A stretch of 6,509 nt of DNA from Anaerolineae bacterium (GCA_016927095.1 JAFGNI010000667.1:1-6509), one strand, 5' to 3'; numbered from the stretch's first letter, positions 1 to 6,353 are shown. Notes: generated from the sequence alone by a model not told the origin. Numbers and translations: made by a program.

Positions 1-1
1 A

Positions 2-76
2 TCCGAAGAAGCGACAACAGCGCAGACGGACGAAGCCGTCGCGGTCGGTTCTTGTGAGGAGATCGTCTATGCGTGA
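2..76 (+). CDS. 3' end of an unidentified upstream gene (partial)
   Basis: Reading from base 2, the frame is open for 24 codons and stops at TGA 74-76, giving an acidic, Ala/Glu/Thr-rich tail that ends in EEIVYA. The stop lies inside the start region of the next gene: ATG at 69 and TGA at 74 share the 8-nt string ATGCGTGA, a common arrangement for translationally coupled genes. The tail is too short to assign a family. A second frame (from base 1, stop TGA 55-57) is also open but gives an Arg/Ser-rich peptide that looks less like a real C-terminus. The third frame runs into the ligase itself. I prefer the acidic frame because of its composition and its overlap with the ligase start, but this is inference. 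Confidence 0.4.
   Translation, partial: SEEATTAQTDEAVAVGSCEEIVYA
56..61 (+). promoter_or_regulatory. Ribosome binding site that sets the ligase start
   Basis: GAGGAG lies 7 nt upstream of the ATG at 69. It favours that ATG over the GTG at 54 in the same frame, because the GTG directly precedes the GAGGAG and would leave the site inside the coding region. The site also lies within the last codons of the upstream partial frame, as expected for coupled genes. Confidence 0.7.
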
Positions 77-1133
77 GCCGACTGGCCGGCCCCTGCGGAT
101 CGCCGTTCTGGCCAACCGAAAACACAGTGTGCCCGTCGCGGAGAACGCGCCACGGGATGCCCTAGCTGAGTATGACTCCGAGGAGACGGTTGAGGGCATT
201 CTGGGTGCGTTGCACCAGGCGGGGCATGCACCTTTCTACCTGGAGGCAGACGCCACGCTGCTTGACACAGTTCGGGACACGCGCCCCGATGCCTGCTTCA
301 ACATCGCGGAAGGCTTGCACGGTGACGCGCGCGAGTCCCACGTTCCGGCTGTTTTGGAGATGCTGGGGATCCCTTACACGGGCTCTGGCGTCACGACGCA
401 CGCCATCTCACTCGACAAGGCGCTGACCAAGCAGATCTGGCGCGATGCCGGCCTACCGACAGCCGCGTTCCAGCTCTTCCGGTACGCAGATGCGCCGTTG
501 AGAGCTGACCTCGCATTCCCGCTCTTCGTGAAGCCGGTCCGCGAGGGGTCAGGTATGGGCATCAACGAGCGGTCTGTTGTTCACAATGAGCAGGAGTTGC
601 GAGACCAGGTTGCCTGGGTTATCAAGACCTACCGTCAGCCGGCCTTGGCGGAGCGTTATCTGGCAGGGCGGGAATTCACCGTGGGCCTGATCGGCAATGC
701 GCTTGGATCCGGCGATCCGCCGTGGTCTCCCTTCTACGATGCTCAAGGATACCATCGTTTCCCGGTTCTGGAGATTGACACCGGCAAGGGGGTAGTCCAG
801 GGCATCTATAACGCCCAGGCGAAGTCGTATGCCATTGAGTCGGATGAAGCACCCGGCTATCTATGCCCTGCCGATATCCCGGGTGAGCTTGAGCAGCACC
901 TCAAGACGTTGGCGGTTGCTGCCTTTGAGGCCATCGGTGGCTTGGACGTGGCCCGTGTCGATTTCCGGCTGGATGAAGACGGGCAGCCCTGCTTGATGGA
1001 GATCAACACGCTACCAGGGCTCAACCCATCGGTAAGTGACATCGTCATTGCTGCTCGAGCTGGGGGCGTAGCCTACGATACGCTGATCGCCGAGATCCTC
1101 AATCTCGCGCTCGCGCGCTACGATGCGCTGTGA
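69..1133 (+). CDS. ATP-grasp ligase, D-alanine--D-alanine ligase-like
   Basis: This 354-residue protein is predicted to be a cytoplasmic ligase that activates a carboxylate as an acyl phosphate with ATP and joins it to an acceptor. The order of motifs is that of the Ddl family. An N-terminal domain carries NIAEGLHG (78-85) and GIPYTGSG (100-107), followed by LDKALTK (115-121). The nucleotide lid has FVKP and EGSGMGI (153-165), then ERYLAGREFTVG (195-206). The Mg-binding end is ARVDF plus MEINTLPG (295-317), so D298, E311 and N313 are the expected metal ligands. It differs from true Ddl where that family has its catalytic Tyr (AKSYA, 251-255) and after NTLPG, where SD stands in place of SL. 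I therefore leave the substrate open and give no ddl symbol. Length is slightly above typical Ddl (about 305-350). The start at 69 is chosen for its Shine-Dalgarno; GTG 54 would add five residues. Its 3' end overlaps the next gene by 11 nt. Confidence 0.88.
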   Translation: MREPTGRPLRIAVLANRKHSVPVAENAPRDALAEYDSEETVEGILGALHQAGHAPFYLEADATLLDTVRDTRPDACFNIAEGLHGDARESHVPAVLEMLGIPYTGSGVTTHAISLDKALTKQIWRDAGLPTAAFQLFRYADAPLRADLAFPLFVKPVREGSGMGINERSVVHNEQELRDQVAWVIKTYRQPALAERYLAGREFTVGLIGNALGSGDPPWSPFYDAQGYHRFPVLEIDTGKGVVQGIYNAQAKSYAIESDEAPGYLCPADIPGELEQHLKTLAVAAFEAIGGLDVARVDFRLDEDGQPCLMEINTLPGLNPSVSDIVIAARAGGVAYDTLIAEILNLALARYDAL

Positions 1134-2217
1134 GCCCATGATGGGCTCGACGGTGACTGGGGTACCGACGATTTTTCCAACACAGCACATCCTCCACGCG
1201 ACCGACGAGGTCGTAGTGGAGGATGTGCTGTTTCTGTCTAAGGAGATCCCTGAACGGGCCGAGGCCATCGTGCAAGCAGTTCGCCGGTCTGGGCTGGGGC
1301 CGGTGGTGACACCTCAAGACTGCGGTCTCGCCCCCATTCTAGCAGTCCATAGTTCAGACTATGTTGACTACCTCAGTACTGCGTTTGAGGCTTATGCTAC
1401 CCACATGGGACGGCCCTGCCCCGTGCTCAGTTCGCGAGATAAGGTGGACCCTGCGCGCGAAGCCGTACGCCCATCTGGCTTTCCTGCGCTGATCGACTAT
1501 TATACATATGACTATGAGGATCCTATCCTAGACGGGACCTGGGAGGCGGCCTACTGGAGTGCTCAAGCTGCTCTGACAGCGGCTGAGATCGTGAGCGAGG
1601 ATTGGCAACGGCACGCATCCCGCGAACGAACCTCACCGCCTGCCGCCTATGCGCTTTGCCGCCCACCGGGGCATCACGCAGAGAGGGATCGCTACGGCGG
1701 CTTCTGCTATCTGAATAACGCCGCCGTCGCTGCCCGCTGGTTGTCTCGTCAGGGTCGCGTGGCGATCTTGGACGTCGACTACCATCACGGCAACGGTACA
1801 CAGTCGATCTTCTATCAGGATCCAGCGGTCTGCTACGTTTCGCTACACGCGGATCCCCATCGTGACTACCCGTACTACTGGGGCTATCGCGATGAGGTCG
1901 GGGAAGGCTTGGGCAGGGGGACCAACGTCAACTTGCCATTGCCGATCGGCGCTGATGATCGCGGGTACTTGGTCGCCCTTAATGAAGCCCTGGCAGCGAT
2001 TCAAGCATTCGCACCTGCCTATCTGGTTGTGTCGATGGGTTTGGATGCTGTGATGGGTGATCCGATCGGCAAGTTCAACCTCACCTACGAAGGCTGGTGT
2101 GAGGTAGGGGCGCAGGTGGCGAGCCTGGCAGTGCCCACGGTCGTGGTACAGGAAGGCGGCTATGCCGTCGAGCGGCTTGGCCAACTCGCCGTTGCGTTTT
2201 TGAGATCGTTTGTCTAG
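1123..2217 (+). CDS. Acetylpolyamine amidohydrolase / histone deacetylase family protein
   Basis: This is a zinc hydrolase of the arginase/deacetylase fold that removes acetyl or similar acyl groups from amines. The family markers are all present: CRPPGHHAERDRYGGFCYLNNAA (179-201, given in parts: His-His at 184-185), DVDYHHGNGTQ (217-227) with zinc ligands D219 and H221, third ligand D308 in SMGLDAVMGDP, and the transition-state Tyr Y347 in QEGGYAVE. The N-terminal part and the region around residues 105-150, with its GTWEAA segment, resemble bacterial acetylpolyamine amidohydrolases (AphA type) more than eukaryotic HDACs, and no signal peptide is visible, so it is probably cytoplasmic. The length of 364 residues is close to the family's 340-370. 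Start choice is uncertain: ATG 1123 lacks a clear Shine-Dalgarno, while ATG 1138 and ATG 1141 (weak GTGAG upstream of the latter) would trim 5-6 non-conserved residues. The gene overlaps the ligase stop by 11 nt, so translation is probably coupled. The native substrate (acetylpolyamine, acetyl-lysine or other) is not determined. Confidence 0.92.
   Translation: MRCEPMMGSTVTGVPTIFPTQHILHATDEVVVEDVLFLSKEIPERAEAIVQAVRRSGLGPVVTPQDCGLAPILAVHSSDYVDYLSTAFEAYATHMGRPCPVLSSRDKVDPAREAVRPSGFPALIDYYTYDYEDPILDGTWEAAYWSAQAALTAAEIVSEDWQRHASRERTSPPAAYALCRPPGHHAERDRYGGFCYLNNAAVAARWLSRQGRVAILDVDYHHGNGTQSIFYQDPAVCYVSLHADPHRDYPYYWGYRDEVGEGLGRGTNVNLPLPIGADDRGYLVALNEALAAIQAFAPAYLVVSMGLDAVMGDPIGKFNLTYEGWCEVGAQVASLAVPTVVVQEGGYAVERLGQLAVAFLRSFV
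1182..1231 (+). repeat. Perfect 16-bp inverted repeat with nested 5-bp stem inside the amidohydrolase gene
   Basis: Left arm 1182-1197 (ACAGCACATCCTCCAC) is the exact reverse complement of right arm 1216-1231 (GTGGAGGATGTGCTGT). Inside the 18-nt spacer, CGACC (1199-1203) pairs with GGTCG (1209-1213) around the 5-nt loop GACGA. The whole 50-nt element could fold into one long hairpin interrupted only by a small asymmetric internal loop. It covers codons 20-37 of the amidohydrolase and starts 48 nt after the ligase stop. It lacks a following T-run, so it does not look like an intrinsic terminator. Confidence 0.9.
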
Positions 2218-2270
2218 GCATACGTGGAACTTTCGCGGGATGGTCCGCGTCCTAAGTATGCTATTGACCT

Positions 2271-2279
2271 AGAAGGAGG
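2271..2279 (+). promoter_or_regulatory. Strong ribosome binding site for the lipoprotein gene
   Basis: AGAAGGAGG is an almost complete match to the anti-Shine-Dalgarno sequence. It lies 6 nt before the ATG at 2286 but only 3 nt before the ATG at 2283, so the second of the two tandem ATGs is the better start. A weak 6-bp hairpin (2234-2249) sits upstream in the same 68-nt gap; it has no T-run, and I see no clear promoter there. Confidence 0.8.
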
Positions 2280-2285
2280 CTTATG

Positions 2286-3269
2286 ATGAAATCGATACGT
2301 TGGCTGCATAGATCACCGTTAGGCATTTTGGCGTGCGCGTTGCTTGTCGCATTGACCCTGACCGCGTGTGGGGATGGGACTGCCGAGCCTGTGGTTCCCA
2401 CTGATACCGCGCCTGCAGAGGAAGCGACACCTATACCTGCGGCACCCGAGGAAGAACCGGCTCCTACCGCCACGAGCGAGCCCACCGAGGCACCGCCCCC
2501 AACGGCTGCGCCTGATGCGTTCAGTTATGTGCCAGTGGAGCTTTCGGAGGTGGGGCTCGTTGTGGAGGTCCCGGGAACGTGGGTGCGGCTTGAACCGGAT
2601 GCCGTGTGGGTGCCTGAGGTTACCGAAGCCCCAGCAGCAATGATCCACCCGCGCATCGGCGTCAAGATGGTTGAACTCCAGCCACCCGCCGAGGCCGAGG
2701 CGTTCCTATTGCCACAGCCTGGGCAGATTCTGGCGAGCGAAGAACTGGTCTCTTCGTTGGGCAGCGGCAGAAGCTTTTTGGTAGAGGTGTACGGGCTGGC
2801 TGCTGAGGGTGAAGTGGAAGAGCAGGCGGATGTCATCTCAGTGGAGAAGCACGTCCTCGTCAGTGTGATGGAGGGCGATAGGCGACTGGCCTACGATTTC
2901 TATGCTGCGGCTGAATCGGTTGAGGGTCTTGCTGCACTCGACGCGGCTGTGGCCCACATCGCACAGACGGCTACGATGATGCCGATATCGATGCCGGTTG
3001 AGGGAGGGCAGGCGAATTTGGACAATCCGGCGGTCATGGGGGCGAAGGCACGGCTAGCCCAGCATCTGGGTGTACCGGAGAGCGACATCACCGCTGTCTC
3101 GGCAGAGTTCGTCAACTGGCCCGATGCCTGCTTGGGTGTGCACGAGGCAGGACAGATGTGTGCGCAGGTCATCACGCCGGGATACCAGATCGTGCTAGAA
3201 GCCGGCGGGCAGCAATACGAGGTGCACACCGATCGCAACGGGACGGCGGTAGCGATCCTGGCTCCGTAG
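2286..3269 (+). CDS. Secreted lipoprotein with a C-terminal Trp-Pro-Asp/Cys domain, function unknown
   Basis: Numbered from the ATG at 2283, the protein has a basic start, a hydrophobic stretch (about 13-28) and a lipobox LTAC ending at C29, so it should be lipidated and held at the outer face of the membrane. Residues 32-78 form a low-complexity Pro/Thr/Glu/Ala linker typical of surface lipoproteins. A middle domain (about 80-232) resembles no family I can name; it includes VEVPGTWVRLEPD and may be a beta-rich fold of the kind found in other bacterial lipoproteins. The C-terminal part (about 250-328) has an ARLAQHLGVPESDI helix, VNWPDACLGV, a second Cys at 293, ITPGYQIVLEAGGQQYEVHTD and a hydrophobic end. 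I recall this pattern from Chloroflexota and cyanobacterial secreted proteins. C283 and C293 could form a disulfide. The start at 2286 is preferred for spacing to the Shine-Dalgarno. The next gene begins within 8-77 nt, so co-transcription is likely. Confidence 0.85.
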   Translation: MKSIRWLHRSPLGILACALLVALTLTACGDGTAEPVVPTDTAPAEEATPIPAAPEEEPAPTATSEPTEAPPPTAAPDAFSYVPVELSEVGLVVEVPGTWVRLEPDAVWVPEVTEAPAAMIHPRIGVKMVELQPPAEAEAFLLPQPGQILASEELVSSLGSGRSFLVEVYGLAAEGEVEEQADVISVEKHVLVSVMEGDRRLAYDFYAAAESVEGLAALDAAVAHIAQTATMMPISMPVEGGQANLDNPAVMGAKARLAQHLGVPESDITAVSAEFVNWPDACLGVHEAGQMCAQVITPGYQIVLEAGGQQYEVHTDRNGTAVAILAP

Positions 3270-3346
3270 AACACTAAGTGGAGATGGTGACACCTACAGA
3301 CCAAGACATCGCAGAGCCTGAATCCGTGGGCGAGCATCGAGAGACC

Positions 3347-4372
3347 ATGCAGGCCCTGGTGTGGACCGGGCCCGAGGAGATGGTGCTGCAGGACGTGCCA
3401 CTGCCGATCCCGGGCGTTGATGAGGTCCTGATCAAGGTGGCGTATTGCGGCGTCTGTGGCTCAGAGCTGAGTGGCTACCTGGGACATAACGCGCTCCGGA
3501 AGCCACCGCTGATCATGGGACATGAGTTCTCCGGCGAGGTCGTCGCCATGGGTGACGCATCGACGATGTGCAACCCGGCCTTAAGCGTGGGCGCCCGTGT
3601 CACGGTCGACCCTATGATCTACGACGGCACCTGTCGTTTCTGCAAGGCCGGGCTGAACCATCTATGTCTCGATCGACAGCTGGTTGGTGCCAGCCGACCA
3701 GGGGCCTTTGCTGAGTACGTGACGGTCCCTGCGCATATGGTCTTCCTGCTGCCTGATAGCCTCAGCCTGCGGATCGGCGCGCTCTCTGAGCCGACAGCGT
3801 GTGCCGTCCGTATCGTCTCGTTGATGGGCAACGTGGCAGGGCGTGACATCCTTATCGTCGGCGCCGGTGCAATCGGACTGCTGACGCTACAGGTATTACG
3901 CCATCGCGGTGCCGGCAGGGTCTTCGTGGTGGATACCAACCTGAATCGCCTTGACAATGCTGCTGATCTGGGTGGCCAACCTTTGAACCCCAAGCAGGAG
4001 GATATCGTGGCTGCAGTGCAGTCAGCCACAGACGGCATCGGCGTTGCTATCGCGCTGGATGCGGTGGGCAAGGCGCTGACCCGGGCGCAGTGTGTGGCAG
4101 CGACAATGCGTGGAGGCCGCATCATGTTGAGTGGCCTCCACGAGGAGACCAGTGCAGTTCCCGTCGCCGACGTGATTCGCAAAGAGCAGACGCTGCAGGG
4201 CACCTTCTGTTACACGCCGGCCGATATGCGTGCCGCTATTGAGCTCCTCGACCAGCACGTTGTCACCCTAGGCGACTGGCTCACGCAAGCACCGTTAGCT
4301 GATGGCGGCGAGTGGTTTGCGCGGTTGGTGGGCGATCCCGGTTCCGTAGCCAAGGTGCTGCTGGTTCCGTGA
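3347..4372 (+). CDS. Zinc-dependent medium-chain alcohol/polyol dehydrogenase
   Basis: The product is an NAD(P)-dependent oxidoreductase of the MDR superfamily that interconverts an alcohol and a ketone or aldehyde. Numbering from the in-frame GTG at 3278, catalytic-zinc residues are C60 in YCGVCGSEL, H82-E83 in GHEFSGE and probably E171 in SEPTACAV. The lobe for the structural zinc reads D116-G-T-C119-x2-C122-x7-C130, with Asp where most relatives have Cys. The Rossmann fold has G195-A-G197-A-I-G200 followed by acidic D219 at the end of the second strand, which favours NAD over NADP. The overall pattern resembles sorbitol, threonine and 2,3-butanediol dehydrogenases; the substrate cannot be chosen. 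The start at 3347 (341 residues, MQALVWTGPEEM) matches where relatives begin. The upstream starts (GTG 3278, ATG 3284, GTG 3287) add about 20 acidic, non-conserved residues and lack good Shine-Dalgarno spacing, but cannot be excluded. No terminator is visible in the 78 nt before the convergent gene. Confidence 0.88.
   Translation: MQALVWTGPEEMVLQDVPLPIPGVDEVLIKVAYCGVCGSELSGYLGHNALRKPPLIMGHEFSGEVVAMGDASTMCNPALSVGARVTVDPMIYDGTCRFCKAGLNHLCLDRQLVGASRPGAFAEYVTVPAHMVFLLPDSLSLRIGALSEPTACAVRIVSLMGNVAGRDILIVGAGAIGLLTLQVLRHRGAGRVFVVDTNLNRLDNAADLGGQPLNPKQEDIVAAVQSATDGIGVAIALDAVGKALTRAQCVAATMRGGRIMLSGLHEETSAVPVADVIRKEQTLQGTFCYTPADMRAAIELLDQHVVTLGDWLTQAPLADGGEWFARLVGDPGSVAKVLLVP
4109..4142 (+). repeat. 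10-bp inverted repeat inside the dehydrogenase gene
   Basis: CGTGGAGGCC (4109-4118) and GGCCTCCACG (4133-4142) are exact reverse complements around a 14-nt loop. A stem of this length may arise by chance in a GC-rich window of this size, and it has no T-run after it. It is recorded because a fully paired stem could still affect the mRNA. Confidence 0.7.
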
Positions 4373-4450
4373 GGCGGACCGGAGGCGCTGGGCTATGTAT
4401 CCGCTGGGACTCCATCGACGCGCACCGTCTTGCCTGAGCTTCGCTCTACG

Positions 4451-5788
4451 TCACAGTTGAGGGTCCGGATCTACTGATCCCGCGGCTGCGAGTTCGTGCG
4501 CGGCGGGGCGACTGCGCCGCCACAGCCAGCCGACCTGGACCAATCCCGCGATCTCCATCCCCACGATCGCGACGCCGAGGCCCGCAAACCGCTGCAGCCC
4601 CACGCCCGCGCCGAGCACGATCGCCGTGACCAGCAGGTAGAGCGCCACGGATTCTGTGATGCCTCTTGTGCTTCGGCGATCGTGGCTGCCGCCGCTGTGG
4701 ATGATCATCCCCTGGTACCAGCTCTGCAGGACGGCGAGCGAGGGCAGCAGCAAAGCTAACACCAAGGCCCGTTGTCCCATCAGGACCAGATTCGGCGGCA
4801 GCGCCATCACGGTTGACAGCCCGAGTTCCGAGAGCGGCGTGGCGGCGACCACGGCAATGAGCAGGAAAGAACCGACTCCCAGAGTGACGGCAAAGCGTCT
4901 CAGAGCCGCGAACGCGCGATCCCTGTCGAGAAGGGCGACGACCGTCTCGCTGTAGGCCATTCCGGGGCTTCTCAACATGAAGATGAGGCCGCTAATGACC
5001 GGCCACGCTGCCAGCGAGTCCAAGGCGTTGGGCATGCGGCTCATCGCTGCGCTGCCGACGGGCGAGACAAAGAAGGAGATCAGCGACGTCAGCGCCAAGG
5101 GAACGTAGAAGCTCGTGAACCGGCGCAGTGTCAGAGGCTCGCCCTCTCGCGGGGCGGGCCGGATCTGCCCCCTGACGATCGAGCGGACACGTAGGCCGGC
5201 ATAGAGGGCCTCGGCGATCACGCCAGTGGCCACCGCACTGGCGGCGACGACGATCCCGGGGACCCGCTTCAGCAGAAACCCTGTCAGCAACACCAAACCA
5301 TTGGCGGTCATGCGCACCATCGTGCCTACGCCTACGGCTCGCGCGTGGCCAAAGCGGATCATCGCCCCCTGCTGGAAGCGCCGGTAGGCGATGGCCCAGC
5401 TCCAAGGGGTCATGATCATCAGGCCGATGCGCCCTGGCTCGATGATGACCTCCGGTGCCTGGATGATACGGCGGACGACGAGGTCATAGAGCGGGGTGAA
5501 GGCCACGGTGATGTGAACGACCGTGAGGATCCCGCCCAACACCATCGCAATACGGCGCAGGCGCCGGTAGGCTTCCCAATCCCTGCTCAAGGCTGTCGAG
5601 GCCGAAAGCAGCATCACCACCGGGGACTCAATGATCAGGGCGAGGGGGAAGACGATGCCGCCCCAGGCAGCCAGGTTGACCTCAGGATCAGAGAGCCGGG
5701 CAACGATGGCGCTGTGCGCGGGTCCTTCCACGCTCATCAGGAGCCAGCTGAGGGCGAGGGGCCACCACATCTCGGCGATGTCACTCAT
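4451..5788 (-). CDS. Polytopic membrane protein of the MOP superfamily (MATE/ANK-like transporter)
   Basis: This 445-residue protein is almost wholly hydrophobic, with about 12 likely membrane segments, and should sit in the cytoplasmic membrane. Its two halves are recognisably related. WPLALSWLL (9-17) matches YVPLALTSL (228-236), AAWGG (40-44) matches AAWPV (260-264), and RDWEAYRRLRRIAMVLG (69-85) matches DRDRAFAALRRFAVTLG (288-304). FQQGAMIRFG (138-147) matches WYQGMIIHSG (357-366), a pattern typical of MOP-superfamily exporters. The spacing between halves is a constant 219-220 residues. The style recalls the ANK/ANKH branch as much as drug-exporting MATE proteins, so the substrate is unknown; proton- or sodium-driven export is inferred from the superfamily. 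The start is chosen at ATG 5788, just before the first membrane segment. GTG 5884 would add 32 low-complexity residues but lies upstream of the likely transcription start. The gene is convergent with the dehydrogenase, 78 nt apart, and reads toward it. Confidence 0.78.
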   Translation of the reverse strand: MSDIAEMWWPLALSWLLMSVEGPAHSAIVARLSDPEVNLAAWGGIVFPLALIIESPVVMLLSASTALSRDWEAYRRLRRIAMVLGGILTVVHITVAFTPLYDLVVRRIIQAPEVIIEPGRIGLMIMTPWSWAIAYRRFQQGAMIRFGHARAVGVGTMVRMTANGLVLLTGFLLKRVPGIVVAASAVATGVIAEALYAGLRVRSIVRGQIRPAPREGEPLTLRRFTSFYVPLALTSLISFFVSPVGSAAMSRMPNALDSLAAWPVISGLIFMLRSPGMAYSETVVALLDRDRAFAALRRFAVTLGVGSFLLIAVVAATPLSELGLSTVMALPPNLVLMGQRALVLALLLPSLAVLQSWYQGMIIHSGGSHDRRSTRGITESVALYLLVTAIVLGAGVGLQRFAGLGVAIVGMEIAGLVQVGWLWRRSRPAAHELAAAGSVDPDPQL

Positions 5789-5886
5789 GGAAGGTTGTCC
5801 CGCACTAGGAAGGCCGGTCGCTTCAGCGCTCAATGCGTATCTTTCTGTTCTAGAGCTCGCCTCGGTGGCAGATGGGCAGCTCACGT

Positions 5887-5915
5887 AGTGTAGCGGATAG
5901 ATGCTCGTTTGGCCA
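5887..5915 (-). promoter_or_regulatory. Possible sigma-70-type promoter for the membrane-protein gene
   Basis: On the - strand, TGGCCA (5910-5915) and TACACT (5887-5892) are separated by 17 nt and each match the consensus -35 and -10 hexamers at four of six bases. Transcription would start near 5880, leaving about a 90-nt leader before the ATG at 5788 and placing the upstream GTG at 5884 outside the transcript. The match is modest and unconfirmed. Confidence 0.3.
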
Positions 5916-6000
5916 GATCTTCTTGGGCGGCGACGGGTGATAGCGTGGCGGGCAATGACTGCAGGCGTCCGGCGTCACGTTACGCTTCTGTCGGTAAGTA

Positions 6001-6021
6001 GGGCGGCTAGTCGAGCCGCCC
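6001..6021. repeat. 8-bp perfect hairpin
   Basis: GGGCGGCT (6001-6008) and AGCCGCCC (6014-6021) pair perfectly around the 5-nt loop AGTCG. No T-run follows on either strand, so a simple intrinsic terminator is unlikely. Confidence 0.8.
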
Positions 6022-6090
6022 CGTAGAAGCCATACCTGTCGGGTGGCCTGCATGCGCAGGTCGACGTCGCGGGCTGGCCTTTCAGGTCCG

Positions 6091-6111
6091 GGGGGGCTCG
6101 GCTAGCCGCCC
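6091..6111. repeat. Inverted copy of the 6001-6021 element
   Basis: CTAGCCGCCC (6102-6111) is the exact reverse complement of GGGCGGCTAG (6001-6010), and the flanking GGGGGGCTCG (6091-6100) nearly matches the reverse complement of the right half of the first copy. The two copies face each other across about 70 nt. Confidence 0.65.
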
Positions 6112-6243
6112 TCCAACGGACAATGCGGGAAGCCAACTGCGTCGCTTGAGGTGGCATGCAGGGCCTACGTATCTGGTTCTTAACATGTGTGTTCTGAACA
6201 ACGGCCTCAATCGGGGGCTCATGGCTACTGTGTCCACTAGGAT

Positions 6244-6278
6244 GTGGCGGGTGTGCACCCAAGAGCACCTGACGCCAC
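6244..6278. repeat. Imperfect stem upstream of the strong palindrome
   Basis: GTGGCG (6244-6249) pairs with CGCCAC (6273-6278). Inside, GGTG (6250-6253) can pair with CACC (6266-6269), leaving three unpaired bases on one side. It is weaker than its neighbour at 6283-6314 but lies only 4 nt from it. Confidence 0.5.
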
Positions 6279-6282
6279 GGCA

Positions 6283-6314
6283 GCGCCCAAGGGCCTTCTG
6301 CGGCCCTTGGGCGC
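6283..6314. repeat. Perfect 13-bp palindrome with 6-nt loop
   Basis: GCGCCCAAGGGCC (6283-6295) and GGCCCTTGGGCGC (6302-6314) are exact reverse complements around TTCTGC. The stem is very GC-rich. No T-run follows on either strand. A shortened copy of the right arm, GGCCTTGGGCG, recurs at 6344-6354. Confidence 0.9.
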
Positions 6315-6336
6315 AGAGACGATCGCCGGCCGGCAA

Positions 6337-6353
6337 GCCTAAGGGCCTTGGGC
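6337..6353 (+). repeat. 7-bp hairpin containing a related half-site
   Basis: As RNA from the + strand, GCCTAAG (6337-6343) pairs with CTTGGGC (6347-6353), with one G-U pair, around a 3-nt loop. Its right arm belongs to the GGCC(C)TTGGGCG motif shared with the 6283-6314 palindrome, 22 nt upstream. Confidence 0.6.

Noticed and set aside
4373..4450. Bidirectional terminator between the two convergent genes
   Set aside because: This is the expected place for one, but I see neither a stable GC stem nor a T-run on either strand.
5345..5893. Long open frame on the + strand opposite the membrane-protein gene
   Set aside because: The translation is Asp/Gly/His/Arg-rich with no motif or hydrophobic core, while the opposite strand encodes a coherent, internally duplicated membrane protein. 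It is a shadow of a GC-rich gene.
5881..5960. tRNA-like string GTAGTGTAGCGGATAG
   Set aside because: It looks like a D-arm at first sight, but there is no GGTTCGA-type T-arm and no acceptor stem that closes.
6283..6314. Intrinsic terminator at the 13-bp palindrome
   Set aside because: The stem is strong enough, but the next bases are AGAGACGATC on the + strand and TGCCGTGGCG on the - strand, without the T-run that termination needs.
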